Positions 44,807 to 53,530 of a DNA stretch of 64,000 nucleotides are shown here, one piece after another; the stretch's first letter is position 1; every line of letters begins with the position of its first letter. The notes under the pieces are model-generated. The model saw only the letters and a program-made list of their open reading frames with translations, was not told where the DNA came from and did no database searches. The DNA is from Denitrificimonas halotolerans (GTDB taxonomy: Bacteria; Pseudomonadota; Gammaproteobacteria; Pseudomonadales; Pseudomonadaceae): contig NZ_JAXIVU010000003.1 in the NCBI RefSeq assembly GCF_034259425.1, positions 1 through 64,000 of the forward strand. Direction: 5' to 3'. A program made the translations under genes and the position numbers.

Positions 44807-44820
44807 AGACTCATACATTA

Positions 44821-44863
44821 AAAGCCCAGTCAGTACTCTATAAGCTGACTGGGCTTTTTTTTG
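44821..44863 (+). terminator. Bidirectional terminator between htpX and the binding-protein gene
   Basis: A 14-bp stem AAAAGCCCAGTCAG / CTGACTGGGCTTTT with 11-base loop and an eight-base T run on the plus strand; A-rich on the other side, so it also serves the convergent gene. Confidence 0.93.
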
Positions 44864-44873
44864 GCCATATCTT

Positions 44874-45629
44874 TCAACCATGTGAGTAAGCACTCGCCAA
44901 AGCTTTACTTAAACGCTTACGCATAGCCGCGGTATTGCAAACTGAATCTTTAGCAATGGCTAAAAAACGTTTCTTCACAACCACTGGTGGTTCAAGCGCT
45001 TCAAAACGTCGTAGCAAATCATGCGCCTGCAAATATTTTTGCATAGTTTGCTGCTCCGCTAGAATATAATCGGCTTGCCCCTCAATCACTTGATACGTCG
45101 CCTCTTCAAGGCTGGCTAGCTTACGTAATGGCCAATACTGCAACTGTGCTTGCCGATCAAAGTCCGGCATCTGCTCTAACTCAGCAACATGCACACCGCG
45201 CAAACCACGCAACTCTGGCCACTTTTCAACTGTTGTATACTCAGCCGTTCGCACCCATAAGCGATAAATGGTCTGCAAATAGGCAGGTGCAATATAGTTG
45301 AGCTGCGGATCGGGCTCGGGTTCAGCACGCACCCCTACAACCAAGTCAACACGACCACTGCGCGCCTCCGTTAAAACATCAGCACTACCCACCTGTTCCA
45401 GTTTAATATTGACTGCAGAGCCTTGTGCTAACGCTTTCAAGAGCTCGGAATTGAGCTGCTGCTGTCGCAGCCGCTGAGCTGCCGTAAAGTGAGGCGAAAC
45501 ATAACTTACCGCAATCAAAGCCTCACATTCTTGCTGCTGTGCATAAAGATTTTGCGGCACCACCCAACTAAAAAAAAGTCCGGTAACATATAAGGTAAAT
45601 CGGCTTTTCATAAAACTCTGCCTGATCAT
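44874..45629 (-). CDS. Periplasmic substrate-binding-like protein (SBP family 3)
   Basis: A 251-residue exported protein. A signal peptide spans about residues 7-30 (FTLYVTGLFFSWVVPQNLYAQQ). The mature part has the PBP-type II layout (SYVSPHFTAAQRLR, RVDLVVGVRAEPE, then QADYILAEQQTMQKYL). It stands alone without a permease or histidine kinase, so it may be a sensor or a redundant binding protein. Ligand unknown. The ATG at 45611 is an alternative start. Confidence 0.75.
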   Translation of the reverse strand: MIRQSFMKSRFTLYVTGLFFSWVVPQNLYAQQQECEALIAVSYVSPHFTAAQRLRQQQLNSELLKALAQGSAVNIKLEQVGSADVLTEARSGRVDLVVGVRAEPEPDPQLNYIAPAYLQTIYRLWVRTAEYTTVEKWPELRGLRGVHVAELEQMPDFDRQAQLQYWPLRKLASLEEATYQVIEGQADYILAEQQTMQKYLQAHDLLRRFEALEPPVVVKKRFLAIAKDSVCNTAAMRKRLSKALASAYSHG

Positions 45630-45740
45630 AAATCTATGCTTTCCATATTACACAGCCCACACAAACTAAGCGCTATCTCTAACGCTTTTAGTTAAAAATT
45701 CAGCGCAACACAAAGCCGTTCAAAATCTATTTCCATAAAG

Positions 45741-45769
45741 AAAAAAACCCGCTCATGAGCGGGTTTTTT
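45741..45769 (-). terminator. Terminator of the etfBA operon
   Basis: The stem AACCCGCTC/GAGCGGGTT is followed on the minus strand by seven further T. It lies 15 bases past the etfA stop. Confidence 0.93.
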
Positions 45770-45783
45770 AAAGCGAAGCAATC

Positions 45784-46713
45784 TTATAAGGCTGCTTCTA
45801 ACTCTGGTACAGCATCAAATAAATCAGCTACTAAACCATAGTCTGCCACTTGGAAAATCGGAGCATCCTCATCTTTATTGATCGCAACGATCACTTTAGA
45901 ATCTTTCATGCCTGCCAAGTGTTGAATAGCACCGGAAATACCAACAGCAATATACAGTTCTGGCGCAACGATCTTACCTGTTTGCCCCACTTGCATATCA
46001 TTTGGTACAAAGCCAGCATCAACAGCAGCACGCGAGGCACCCACTGCCGCACCCAACTTATCAGCAACACGGTTGAGCATTTCAAAATTCTCACCGTTCT
46101 GCATACCACGACCACCAGATACCACAATACTTGCTGCAGTCAGCTCAGGACGATCAGATTGTGCTAGCTCCTCACCAACGAATGCAGAAATACCTGCATC
46201 ACCACCTACAGAGACCGCTTCAACGCTTGCAGATCCACCCTCAGCAGCCACAGCATCAAAACCAGTACCACGCACAGTGATCACTTTAATCGCTGCACTA
46301 GACTGCACAGTAGCAATAGCGTTGCCCGCGTAAATTGGACGCTTAAAGGTATCAGCACTTTCTACAGCAATGATCTCAGAAATCTGATCAACATCAAGTA
46401 ATGCTGCTACACGCGGCATAACGTTTTTACCTGTTGTTGTCGCTGCTGCAAGGATATGTGAATACTCTTTGCCTAGCTCAGCAATTAAAGGTGCAACGTT
46501 TTCAGGCAACTGATGCTCAAATGCAGCATTATCCGCTGATAAGACTTTGCTCACACCATTGATTTTTGCAGCTGCATCAGCAACTGCAGCAGAGCCTGCA
46601 CCAGCGACCAGAACGTGGATGTCACCACCAATCGCCTGAGCTGCTGCAACTGTGTTTAGAGTAGCAGCACCCAAAGCGTCATTAGAATGCTCAGCAATAA
46701 CTAGAATAGCCAT
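45784..46713 (-). CDS. etfA: Electron transfer flavoprotein alpha subunit
   Basis: 309 residues; with EtfB it carries electrons from acyl-CoA and other dehydrogenases to ETF:quinone oxidoreductase. The N-terminal domain has ILVIAEHSND; the C-terminal FAD domain has the signature VVSGGRGMQNGENFEML, VGASRAAVDAGFVPN, QVGQTGKIVAPELYIAVGISGAIQH (key block GISGAIQH) and VAINKDEDAPIFQVADYG. It shares one base with the end of etfB. Confidence 0.97.
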   Translation of the reverse strand: MAILVIAEHSNDALGAATLNTVAAAQAIGGDIHVLVAGAGSAAVADAAAKINGVSKVLSADNAAFEHQLPENVAPLIAELGKEYSHILAAATTTGKNVMPRVAALLDVDQISEIIAVESADTFKRPIYAGNAIATVQSSAAIKVITVRGTGFDAVAAEGGSASVEAVSVGGDAGISAFVGEELAQSDRPELTAASIVVSGGRGMQNGENFEMLNRVADKLGAAVGASRAAVDAGFVPNDMQVGQTGKIVAPELYIAVGISGAIQHLAGMKDSKVIVAINKDEDAPIFQVADYGLVADLFDAVPELEAAL

Positions 46714-47462
46714 TAGATTACTTTCGCCTCATTTTTAAGTTTCTCAACCAACTCAGCCACATCTTTTACTTTGATTCCTGCACTACGTGCCGCAGGCTCT
46801 TCAACCTTCAAAGTCGTTACTGTGGACTCGGTAGAAACGCCTAAAGATTCTGGAGTAATGGTTTCCAGTGGCTTTTTCTTCGCTTTCATAATGTTAGGCA
46901 ATGATGCATAACGTGGCTCATTTAAGCGTAAATCTGTGGTTACAATAGCTGGCAAGTTCAGTGCAACAGTCTGCAAGCCACCATCAATTTCACGGGTCAC
47001 ATTAATCTTATCGCCATCAACTTCAACTTTAGAGGCAAAAGTACCCTGTGCATAACCGGTTAATGCACCTAGCATTTGACCAGTCTGGTTATTATCGCTG
47101 TCAATTGCTTGCTTACCCAGCATAATCAACTGCGGCTGCTCTTGATCAACCACTGCCTTCAACAGCTTTGCCACCGCAAGCGAACGCAACTCATCATTGC
47201 TTTCAATCAAAATGGCACGGTCGGCACCCAGTGCCAACGCTGTGCGCAACTGCTCTTGGGCAGCTGCTGGACCAATAGACACTGCAACAACTTCTGATGC
47301 AATACCCTTTTCCTTTAAGCGAATGGCTTCTTCTACACCAATTTCACAGAAAGGGTTCATAGACATTTTAACGTTGGCGAGTTCAACGCCAGATTTATCC
47401 GCTTTAACACGGACCTTTACGTTGTAGTCAACCACTCGTTTGACAGCTACTAGAACCTTCAT
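46713..47462 (-). CDS. etfB: Electron transfer flavoprotein beta subunit
   Basis: 249 residues. The start MKVLVAVKRVVDYNVKVRV, the AMP-binding region LGKQAIDSDNNQTGQM and the recognition loop near RYASLPNIMKAKKKP are those of EtfB. It is first in the etfBA operon and divergent from etf-QO. A palindromic operator lies 212 bases upstream of the ATG. Confidence 0.97.
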   Translation of the reverse strand: MKVLVAVKRVVDYNVKVRVKADKSGVELANVKMSMNPFCEIGVEEAIRLKEKGIASEVVAVSIGPAAAQEQLRTALALGADRAILIESNDELRSLAVAKLLKAVVDQEQPQLIMLGKQAIDSDNNQTGQMLGALTGYAQGTFASKVEVDGDKINVTREIDGGLQTVALNLPAIVTTDLRLNEPRYASLPNIMKAKKKPLETITPESLGVSTESTVTTLKVEEPAARSAGIKVKDVAELVEKLKNEAKVI

Positions 47463-47798
47463 GGTTTCCTCGTTATCTCGGGTGAATAAATTATTATAAT
47501 GCCAAGGCTATCTTGGCCCGTTTAGATTGGGTTGGTTGAATATATAACTAACTCATCTAATAAGTACACAAGTTTTGTTATCTTGAACGTTACGCTATGG
47601 GCGGTCAAGATCACAATCTATGCCTTTGCTTCGCATGCATTTGCCATCCATTCTAACAGGCTTTGAAAAAATTCAAACGATCGTTTGCATTGGAAGACAA
47701 CACCATGATAGATATAATGCCAAGAAGTTTCGTACTATATATGAGTTAAACCACGCTTTAAAAATAAAATAATGTACAACCTGTGCAGGAGATAGCTT
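47463..47798. other. Divergent promoter region of etfBA and etf-QO
   Basis: 336 bases without a gene, holding the two opposed promoters. Apart from the palindrome at 47674-47687 I see no further repeat. The position between two functionally linked units fits joint control. Confidence 0.6.
47674..47687. promoter_or_regulatory. Palindromic PsrA-type operator
   Basis: CAAACGATCGTTTG is a perfect 14-bp palindrome. It fits the pattern described for the Pseudomonas fatty-acid-responsive TetR regulator PsrA, G/CAAAC-N(2-4)-GTTTG/C. PsrA is known to control the ETF genes in Pseudomonas. Site seen directly; regulator assignment inferred. Confidence 0.75.
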
Positions 47799-49451
47799 GT
47801 GGAACGCGAATTTATGGAGTTCGATGTCGTCATCGTAGGTGCTGGCCCTTCTGGCCTATCAGCAGCATGTCGACTCAAACAAAAAGCTGCAGAAGCGGGT
47901 CAAGAGATCAGCGTTTGCGTAGTAGAAAAGGGTTCTGAAGTCGGTGCCCACCTTCTTTCTGGTGCTGTATTTGAAACCCGAGCGCTCGATGAGTTATTCC
48001 CAAACTGGAAAGAACTTGGTGCTCCACTCAACACCCCAGTCAAAAGAGATGACATTTATTTACTGAAAGACGCCGAAAAAGGACAAAAACTGCCTAATTT
48101 CTTTGTGCCCAAAACTATGCACAACGAAGGCAACTATATTATATCTCTCGGCAACCTATGTCGCTGGCTTGCAGAACAAGCTGAAGGTTTAGGGGTGGAA
48201 ATTTACCCTGGATTTGCCGCACAAGAAGCACTAATCAATGAAGATGGCGCTGTATACGGCATTTTAACTGGCGAAATGGGTGTAGATCGCGACGGCAATC
48301 AAAAAGACGGCATGTATGTTCCTGCGATGGAGTTACGTGCCAAGTACACTTTGTTTGCTGAAGGTTGTCGCGGACATATTGGTAAACAGCTGATCAAACG
48401 CTACAATCTTGACAGCGAAGCAGATGCTCAGCATTACGGTATTGGCATCAAAGAAATCTGGGACATCGACCCAGCCAAACATGAAGAAGGCCTAGTACTA
48501 CATACTACGGGTTGGCCGCTAGATAATGACAATCCAGGTGGCTCTTTCCTTTATCACACTGAAAACAATCAGGTTGTGGTAGGTCTTATTGTAGACCTCT
48601 CTTACAGCAACCCATACCTTTCACCCTTTGATGAGTTCCAACGCTATAAACACCACCCCGTCATCAGCCAATACCTTGAAGGCGGTACCCGTGTTGCCTA
48701 TGGTGCACGAGCAATTGCTAAGGGTGGCTACAATTCTCTGCCAAAAATGGTTTTCCCAGGCGGAGCGCTTGTAGGTTGCGACTTAGGCACGTTGAACTTT
48801 GCCAAAATTAAAGGCAACCACACCGCAATGAAATCAGGCATGCTCGCTGCAGAAGCAGCAGCAGACGCCATTATTCAAGGCCGTCAAGGTTCTGATGAGC
48901 TGAGTGCTTATGTGGATGCATTCAAGTCCAGCTGGTTATATGAAGACCTTTACACTAGCCGCAACTTTGGTCCAGCTATTCATAAGTTCGGTACAATTCT
49001 TGGCGGTGCTTTCAACTTTATCGACCAAAATATCTTTGGTGGAAAAATACCATTCACACTGCGTGACACCACTCCAGATTACGCCCAACTAAAGCCTGCC
49101 TCCGAGTCAAAGAAAATCAACTATCCAAAACCCGATGGCAAGTTGAGCTTTGATAAACTCAGTTCAGTCTTCCTGTCCAATACAGCTCACGAGGCAAACC
49201 AACCGGTACACTTAAAGCTCGCCGACCCAAGCATTCCGCTTGGTAAAAACCTCTCTATGTACGATGAGCCGGCACAGCGCTACTGCCCTGCGGGTGTCTA
49301 TGAAATCGTTGAAGACACTGAAGGGAAACGCTTCCAAATCAATGCTGAAAACTGTGTCCACTGTAAAACATGTGACATTAAAGACCCAGCACAAAACATC
49401 ACTTGGGTCGCTCCAGAAGGTACTGGCGGCCCGAATTATCCAAACATGTAA
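47799..49451 (+). CDS. Electron transfer flavoprotein-ubiquinone oxidoreductase
   Basis: The 550-residue membrane-associated enzyme passes electrons from reduced ETF to quinone. It has the N-terminal FAD site VVIVGAGPSGLSAACRL, a quinone-binding region, FPGGALVGCDLGTLNFAKIKG, and a C-terminal [4Fe-4S] ferredoxin-like domain (CPAGVYEIVED, then NCVHCKTCDIKDP). Start is a GTG at 47799 with GGAG seven bases upstream. It is divergent from its partner operon etfBA. Confidence 0.97.
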   Translation: MEREFMEFDVVIVGAGPSGLSAACRLKQKAAEAGQEISVCVVEKGSEVGAHLLSGAVFETRALDELFPNWKELGAPLNTPVKRDDIYLLKDAEKGQKLPNFFVPKTMHNEGNYIISLGNLCRWLAEQAEGLGVEIYPGFAAQEALINEDGAVYGILTGEMGVDRDGNQKDGMYVPAMELRAKYTLFAEGCRGHIGKQLIKRYNLDSEADAQHYGIGIKEIWDIDPAKHEEGLVLHTTGWPLDNDNPGGSFLYHTENNQVVVGLIVDLSYSNPYLSPFDEFQRYKHHPVISQYLEGGTRVAYGARAIAKGGYNSLPKMVFPGGALVGCDLGTLNFAKIKGNHTAMKSGMLAAEAAADAIIQGRQGSDELSAYVDAFKSSWLYEDLYTSRNFGPAIHKFGTILGGAFNFIDQNIFGGKIPFTLRDTTPDYAQLKPASESKKINYPKPDGKLSFDKLSSVFLSNTAHEANQPVHLKLADPSIPLGKNLSMYDEPAQRYCPAGVYEIVEDTEGKRFQINAENCVHCKTCDIKDPAQNITWVAPEGTGGPNYPNM

Positions 49452-49560
49452 GCATGTACGGATACAGTGATCTCTACGTCAGTAGCTAGCCCACAAGGAC
49501 GCTAACCTCTCGCTCACCCAAGAGGTTAAACGCTAGAAAACTTATCACTGATCAAACCTT

Positions 49561-49598
49561 GGAAACCTCCCACACCTAAAATAAAGGGGGAGGTTTCC
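49561..49598 (+). terminator. Possible terminator of etf-QO derived from an element right end
   Basis: A perfect stem GGAAACCTCC / GGAGGTTTCC, 110 bases after the etf-QO stop. It corresponds to the right-end hairpin of the fossil element. No strong T run follows, so termination would be weak; the hairpin itself is clear. Confidence 0.5.
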
Positions 49599-50107
49599 TA
49601 CTACTAAACAACTATCCCCAAGTGACAGAATGTGCTGAGCAGCACCTATGTCACAGCCACGCGACACTACAGCCTGCACGCTTATCCTACTACTCCTAGC
49701 CCTGCAATAACCTTCTGCCGACTATCAAACAATGGACTACAACAACGACCCCTTTAAATAGCGTATGCCCCATTAACCTCCTTAAAAAATAGCTGCATAA
49801 ACGCATTTATAGTCCAACTTGTTTTTAAGTGCCCCAGCCAACAATCTGCCCCGATTTAGCTCTCTTGGTTTTAACAAGTTTTAAACGACTCAATACAGCC
49901 CAAATAGCTTTCATCACAATGATTGACAAACTTATTGCTAAACGTATATAGCACACTTTTCTCTACATTCGGCGATCTTTCTACGAAGGACAGCCCATAT
50001 ATGCCTTCAAGTAAATTTCTCACCAAAACGTTCAATTTTAAAGTTAGTGAATAGTCTGAACAGCGTATTCAGTCACAGGCCAAGGCAGCAGCACCCTAAT
50101 TCATTAG

Positions 50108-50265
50108 TCTGCATATATGAAAAACTTTCTATGGGGTCCCAACTACTTATGTTGGAAGTGTCAGCAGCACCACTCATTTTGTGGTGCTCCGACAATACAC
50201 AGCGAACAACAAGACAGCCCAATCAAGGGAACTTTCGCCTCCCTTTATTAACTTTCCCACTCTAA
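50108..50265 (+). pseudogene. tnpA: TnpA C-terminal fossil
   Basis: Two shifted frames recover the family end: AYMKNFLWGPNY, then YVGSVSSTTHFVVLRQY. These match STYMKNALWSPSYYAGSIGG and VIRQYIEQ in the better copy near 63.7 kb. Differences at many codons show that it is old. Confidence 0.72.
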
Positions 50266-50339
50266 AAAGTACCGAGCTGCACACTGAACCCGCACCAAAA
50301 CGATGCGCTTACGTCACAATGTTGTTTTGAATGGATGAT

Positions 50340-50741
50340 TCACTTCTTTTTTACATACAACACAAGATTATGGTCGACCATTTCATAACCCATCTCTTCA
50401 ACAATCTGATGCTGTCGCCTTTCGATTTCTTCATCGTAAAACTCAAAAACCTCACCTGAGTCAACGCAGACAATATGATCATGGTGCTCTCCATCATCCA
50501 GCTCAAACACTGCGTGACCACCATCAAAGTTATGTCGAATCACCAACCCTGCAGCTTCGAACTGAGTTAAAACACGGTACACCGTAGCTAAACCAACGTC
50601 CTCTCCCGCCTCCATTAATGTTTTATATACATCCTCAGCACTCATATGCCGAGGCTCACATGTTTCAAGGATTTGCATGATTTTAACGCGTGGTAAAGTG
50701 ACCTTTAAACCCGCTTTACGTAATTCATTATTTTCAGGCAT
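50340..50741 (-). CDS. fur: Ferric uptake regulator Fur
   Basis: A 133-residue Fe2+-dependent repressor. An N-terminal winged helix (GLKVTLPRVKIMQIL, VGLATVYRVLTQFEAAGLV) is followed by the metal and dimer domain with HAVFELDDGEHHDHIVC and the C-terminal HNLVLYV. It is divergent from bamE with 96 bases between them, the standard Pseudomonas arrangement. It may regulate itself from that gap, where I could not mark a clear Fur box. Confidence 0.97.
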   Translation of the reverse strand: MPENNELRKAGLKVTLPRVKIMQILETCEPRHMSAEDVYKTLMEAGEDVGLATVYRVLTQFEAAGLVIRHNFDGGHAVFELDDGEHHDHIVCVDSGEVFEFYDEEIERRQHQIVEEMGYEMVDHNLVLYVKKK

Positions 50742-50837
50742 AGATATTTTCTCACTATTGCGGTTTCGCTAAGACGCATAATGCAGGTATAGTCAGTGTA
50801 TCTGTAATCTATTCACGATAGTGGAAGTCTGTCTCCA

Positions 50838-51389
50838 ATGCAAAATAGCTCACGTATTATTCGCAATTTCACCCTCGCTAGCTTACTCGTACTAGCAGGA
50901 TGCTCATTTCCTGGCGTCCATAAAATTGATATCCAACAAGGCAACGTTGTCACCCAAGACATGGTCGACCAACTTCGTCCTGGCATGACCACTCGCCAAG
51001 TTCGCTACATCATGGGCTCCCCCTTGATCGCAGATACTTTTCATGGCAATCGTTGGGACTACTTATACAGCATCCAAATTGCTGGTGGCACACGCAAACA
51101 AGAGCGCATCAGCTTAATCTTTGACGAAAATGGACTTTTGCAAGGTCTAGGCGGTGACTTTATTCCTGGCATCAGCCGTGATCAAGCCATTTTAGGTGAG
51201 GTAACACCAACCACTTACGACGAAGCAAACTCTGAAGTAACTACACCTATTATCACCCACCCTTTGCCAACCACACCTGAAATGCCCCCGGCTCCTGGTT
51301 CACTGCAAGAAAAAATCCAACGCGAACTGGATGATGCTGAAGTTGAGCCAATGCCAACCTCTCGACTCAAAGAGGGTGAGCAACTCTAA
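50838..51389 (+). CDS. bamE: Outer-membrane assembly lipoprotein BamE
   Basis: A 183-residue lipoprotein of the BAM complex that inserts outer-membrane proteins. Lipobox LVLAGC with C22, then the BamE fold: LRPGMTTRQVRYIMGSP, then NRWDYLYSI. The family core ends near residue 115; a Pro/Thr-rich tail of about 65 residues follows, as in the Pseudomonas OmlA form. Divergent from fur. Confidence 0.95.
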   Translation: MQNSSRIIRNFTLASLLVLAGCSFPGVHKIDIQQGNVVTQDMVDQLRPGMTTRQVRYIMGSPLIADTFHGNRWDYLYSIQIAGGTRKQERISLIFDENGLLQGLGGDFIPGISRDQAILGEVTPTTYDEANSEVTTPIITHPLPTTPEMPPAPGSLQEKIQRELDDAEVEPMPTSRLKEGEQL

Positions 51390-51407
51390 AATCTACTCTA
51401 TTTTTTG

Positions 51408-51580
51408 TACTTACCAGCCCCCGCCTAAAGACGGGGGCCTACTGCTAGATAACCCATGCCCGACTACGAGAAGGATCTTAGCTGCATTCATATCTGAGTC
51501 AAAGCTGGTTAAGTTCAACTGTAGGCTGATCATGTATGCCTTCTGGTGACTTTCCTACCAAGTACTCGGTAACGTACTGA
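51408..51580 (-). mobile_element. Fossil TnpB-element remnant behind bamE
   Basis: The right-end hairpin CCCCCGCC/GGCGGGGG-like (51417-51438) and CTACTGCTAGATAACCCATG match the right end of the TTAT-type copies (minus orientation). Directly after it, about 51500-51570, lies a tnpA trace on the plus strand that aligns with the EFNGEADHVHLLVNFPP region. Most of the element between them is deleted. The hairpin may now end bamE transcription. Confidence 0.72.
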
Positions 51581-51607
51581 GTTAATTCTACGCAGCAAAA
51601 ATTACCA

Positions 51608-51940
51608 TCAAACACCCTCTGTTTGCTGCTGCTCTGCTTTGGCTTTAGCTTTAGCTTTGGCTGCACGCTGCCGGCGCACTTCTTTTGGGTCTGCTAGCAA
51701 AGGACGATAAATCTCAACGCGCTCCCCTTCCTCTAAAATATGCGCCTCAGGCTTAGGAATAGCTTTACCAAACACCCCTAACGGACTGCTCTGCAAATCT
51801 AGCCCAACAAATTCTTGATCCAACCCTGAACGCAACACAGCCTCTCGCGCATGGGTTCCTTGCGGCACTTTAAGCTCGACTATCTTTTGCTTATCTGGCA
51901 AAGCATAAGCCACCTCAACACAAATTATCGCCTCACCCAT
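51608..51940 (-). CDS. rnfH: RnfH family protein
   Basis: A 110-residue beta-grasp (ubiquitin-like) protein, UPF0125. I use the ATG at 51940 (MGEAIICVEVAYALPDKQ), the family start. Core blocks are GVFGKAIPKPEAHILEEGERVEIYRPL (key residues GKAI and EIYRPL) and a Lys/Ala-rich tail. Role unknown; it always follows ratA. It overlaps the ratA end by eight bases. Confidence 0.92.
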   Translation of the reverse strand: MGEAIICVEVAYALPDKQKIVELKVPQGTHAREAVLRSGLDQEFVGLDLQSSPLGVFGKAIPKPEAHILEEGERVEIYRPLLADPKEVRRQRAAKAKAKAKAEQQQTEGV

Positions 51941-52367
51941 AAAGTTCTTTCGCCCTCTGACAAAATGCATCCACCATTGTGTTAGCCGCTTGAGTAAACA
52001 GTGGCCCCAACGTCGCTTTCATAATAGCCCCCGAGTAGTCAAACTCTAAATCTAAGCTGATTTTACAAGCATTTTCACCCAACGCTTTAAACTCCCAACT
52101 TCCCTGCAGCCGTGTAAAAGGTCCTTCTTCAAGGGTCATACTGATTTTCTCATTGGGCACCAACGTATTTTTAGTGACAAAGCGCTGTGACAATCTACCT
52201 TTAGCCATTGTCAGCCCAGCACGCATGCACTCTTCACTATGTTCTAAAATCTCGCTTGCAGAACACCAGGGCAAAAACTCAGGATAACTAGCAACATCAT
52301 TCACCAAGTCATATAAAGCAGCTGCGCTGTACGGTAATAACGCAGACCGTTGAATTTGTGTGGCCAT
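51933..52367 (-). CDS. ratA: Ribosome-associated RatA/COQ10-like protein
   Basis: A 144-residue START/polyketide-cyclase fold protein. The pattern IQRSALLPYSAAALYDLVNDVASYPEFLPWC is the family start (key: PYSAAALYDLVND) and EGPFTRLQGSWEF follows. E. coli RatA is reported to bind 50S subunits and block association; mitochondrial relatives bind quinone. The pair ratA-rnfH opposite smpB is the standard order. Confidence 0.93.
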   Translation of the reverse strand: MATQIQRSALLPYSAAALYDLVNDVASYPEFLPWCSASEILEHSEECMRAGLTMAKGRLSQRFVTKNTLVPNEKISMTLEEGPFTRLQGSWEFKALGENACKISLDLEFDYSGAIMKATLGPLFTQAANTMVDAFCQRAKELYG

Positions 52368-52496
52368 ATAAACTCTTTATCCAGAAAAAAGGAATGAATA
52401 CACCACTTGCAAGCCTAAACTTCGCCTCGTAGCGCATTTAAATGCAACTCTATTGTCATGCATTCGCGACACTGCCTCAAGCAAAGTTAAAGATTC

Positions 52497-52640
52497 TTGA
52501 CATCCTCCCCGACCTAAAGGACGGTGATTCCTACCGCTAGACGGCCATGCTCGGCCGCGAGAATGTTACGTGCCGCGTTGATATCGCGATCGTGGGTGAC
52601 ACTACACCCACTGCACGTCCATTCTCTTATTCCAAGTCCT
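52497..52640 (-). ncRNA. Putative omega RNA scaffold of the TnpB element
   Basis: In TnpB systems the guide RNA overlaps the 3' end of tnpB and the right end, and its guide starts directly past the element. Here that would be the last tnpB codons plus the CACCGTCC/GGTCGGGG hairpin, with the guide GAATCTTTAACTTTGCTTGA outside. No direct evidence for transcription; 5' end is a guess. Confidence 0.35.
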
Positions 52641-53530
52641 GCGATACCTTTCGGCCTCGACTCGGGCAAACTGCCGCAACTCGAACAGGTTTGGGTGGTG
52701 TATGCCTCGTTAACTTCCTTAAAAACAATGCCTGCGTGAGCGCATTTATAGTCCAGCATTGTTTTTAATTGACCCCAGCCAGCATCTAACACTGACTTGG
52801 CCATCGTGGTTTTAACGAGTTTTAAACTACTGACATTACCGACATAGATTTCACCGCAGCGGTTGACCAGCGTGCGGCTGAACTTGTGCAGGGCATCTTT
52901 TCTACGGTTAGCGATTTTCGCATGAATGGTTTTGACTTGGGTTTTATTTCTGGATCGTTGCGCTATGGCTAATTTTTCCTCAAGGCCACGATAGAAGCGG
53001 CCCGCTTCTAGCTTGGTGCCGTCCGAGCAGGTGGCAATGTCGGTCAAACCAAGGTCAATACCGATACAGTCCTGGCCTTTGGTTGGCTCGACCTCCATAT
53101 CAACCACAACATTGAAGTACCAGCGGCCACGGGCATCTTCGTTGAAGCTACCAGAGCGGAATTTATATTGGCTCAGGCCGTAACTGTCCCACACCTTGAA
53201 GTAGTGGCCATTATGGTAGACCTGCCCGTTTTTCCATTGAGCTGCACCTGTATTGACGGGTATCCAACCCAGTGAGCGGCGTACACCGCCTGATTTACGC
53301 CAATTCAGCCGCACTTTCTTAAACTGCTTGCGGCGTGCGACATACTCACCCGCGATGCACTGTAAGGTTTGGCTGTGCAGCCCAAGCTCTTTACCTGCGC
53401 CCTTTGTGTAGGGATGCATATCAAAAGCAGACAAAAACACACCACGTTCTTTAATCGAGCGTTGACTTAATTCATTAACAAAGTTCCAGACGAAATTGAC
53501 GCTGCGAGCCATGCGGTTTAGCAAGGGCAC
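52514..53530 (-). CDS. tnpB: TnpB RNA-guided endonuclease, N-terminus disrupted
   Basis: The 338-residue frame from a GTG at 53530 keeps the whole RuvC triad: Asp in GIDLGLTD, Glu in GEIYVGNV and Asp in DRDINAARN, plus the zinc finger CSSC...CSGC. The family start lies further upstream at a GTG at 53584, but two in-frame TGA codons (53540-53542 and 53546-53548) within a GAGTCT tandem duplication cut off about 15-18 residues. The missing piece is the first strand of the wedge domain, so activity is doubtful unless the GTG is used. Confidence 0.85.
   Translation of the reverse strand: MPLLNRMARSVNFVWNFVNELSQRSIKERGVFLSAFDMHPYTKGAGKELGLHSQTLQCIAGEYVARRKQFKKVRLNWRKSGGVRRSLGWIPVNTGAAQWKNGQVYHNGHYFKVWDSYGLSQYKFRSGSFNEDARGRWYFNVVVDMEVEPTKGQDCIGIDLGLTDIATCSDGTKLEAGRFYRGLEEKLAIAQRSRNKTQVKTIHAKIANRRKDALHKFSRTLVNRCGEIYVGNVSSLKLVKTTMAKSVLDAGWGQLKTMLDYKCAHAGIVFKEVNEAYTTQTCSSCGSLPESRPKGIAGLGIREWTCSGCSVTHDRDINAARNILAAEHGRLAVGITVL

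Larger units (their letters stand above)
49560..50300 (-). mobile_element. Fossil IS605-type element with tnpB and tnpA traces
   Basis: The segment aligns in order with the TTAT-type copies. A right-end hairpin is at 49561-49598, tnpB-derived blocks run about 49600-49950 on the minus strand (TTTATAGTCCAACTTG, GGTTTTAACAAGTTTTAAAC), tnpA-derived blocks about 50105-50265 on the plus strand, and a left-end trace lies near 50255-50295. All frames are broken. It fills most of the gap between etf-QO and fur. Ends are approximate. Confidence 0.75.

Noticed and set aside
50047..50265. 72-codon plus-strand frame between etf-QO and fur
   Set aside because: Codons match the TnpA C-terminus only in other frames, so it is an accident of a decayed transposase.
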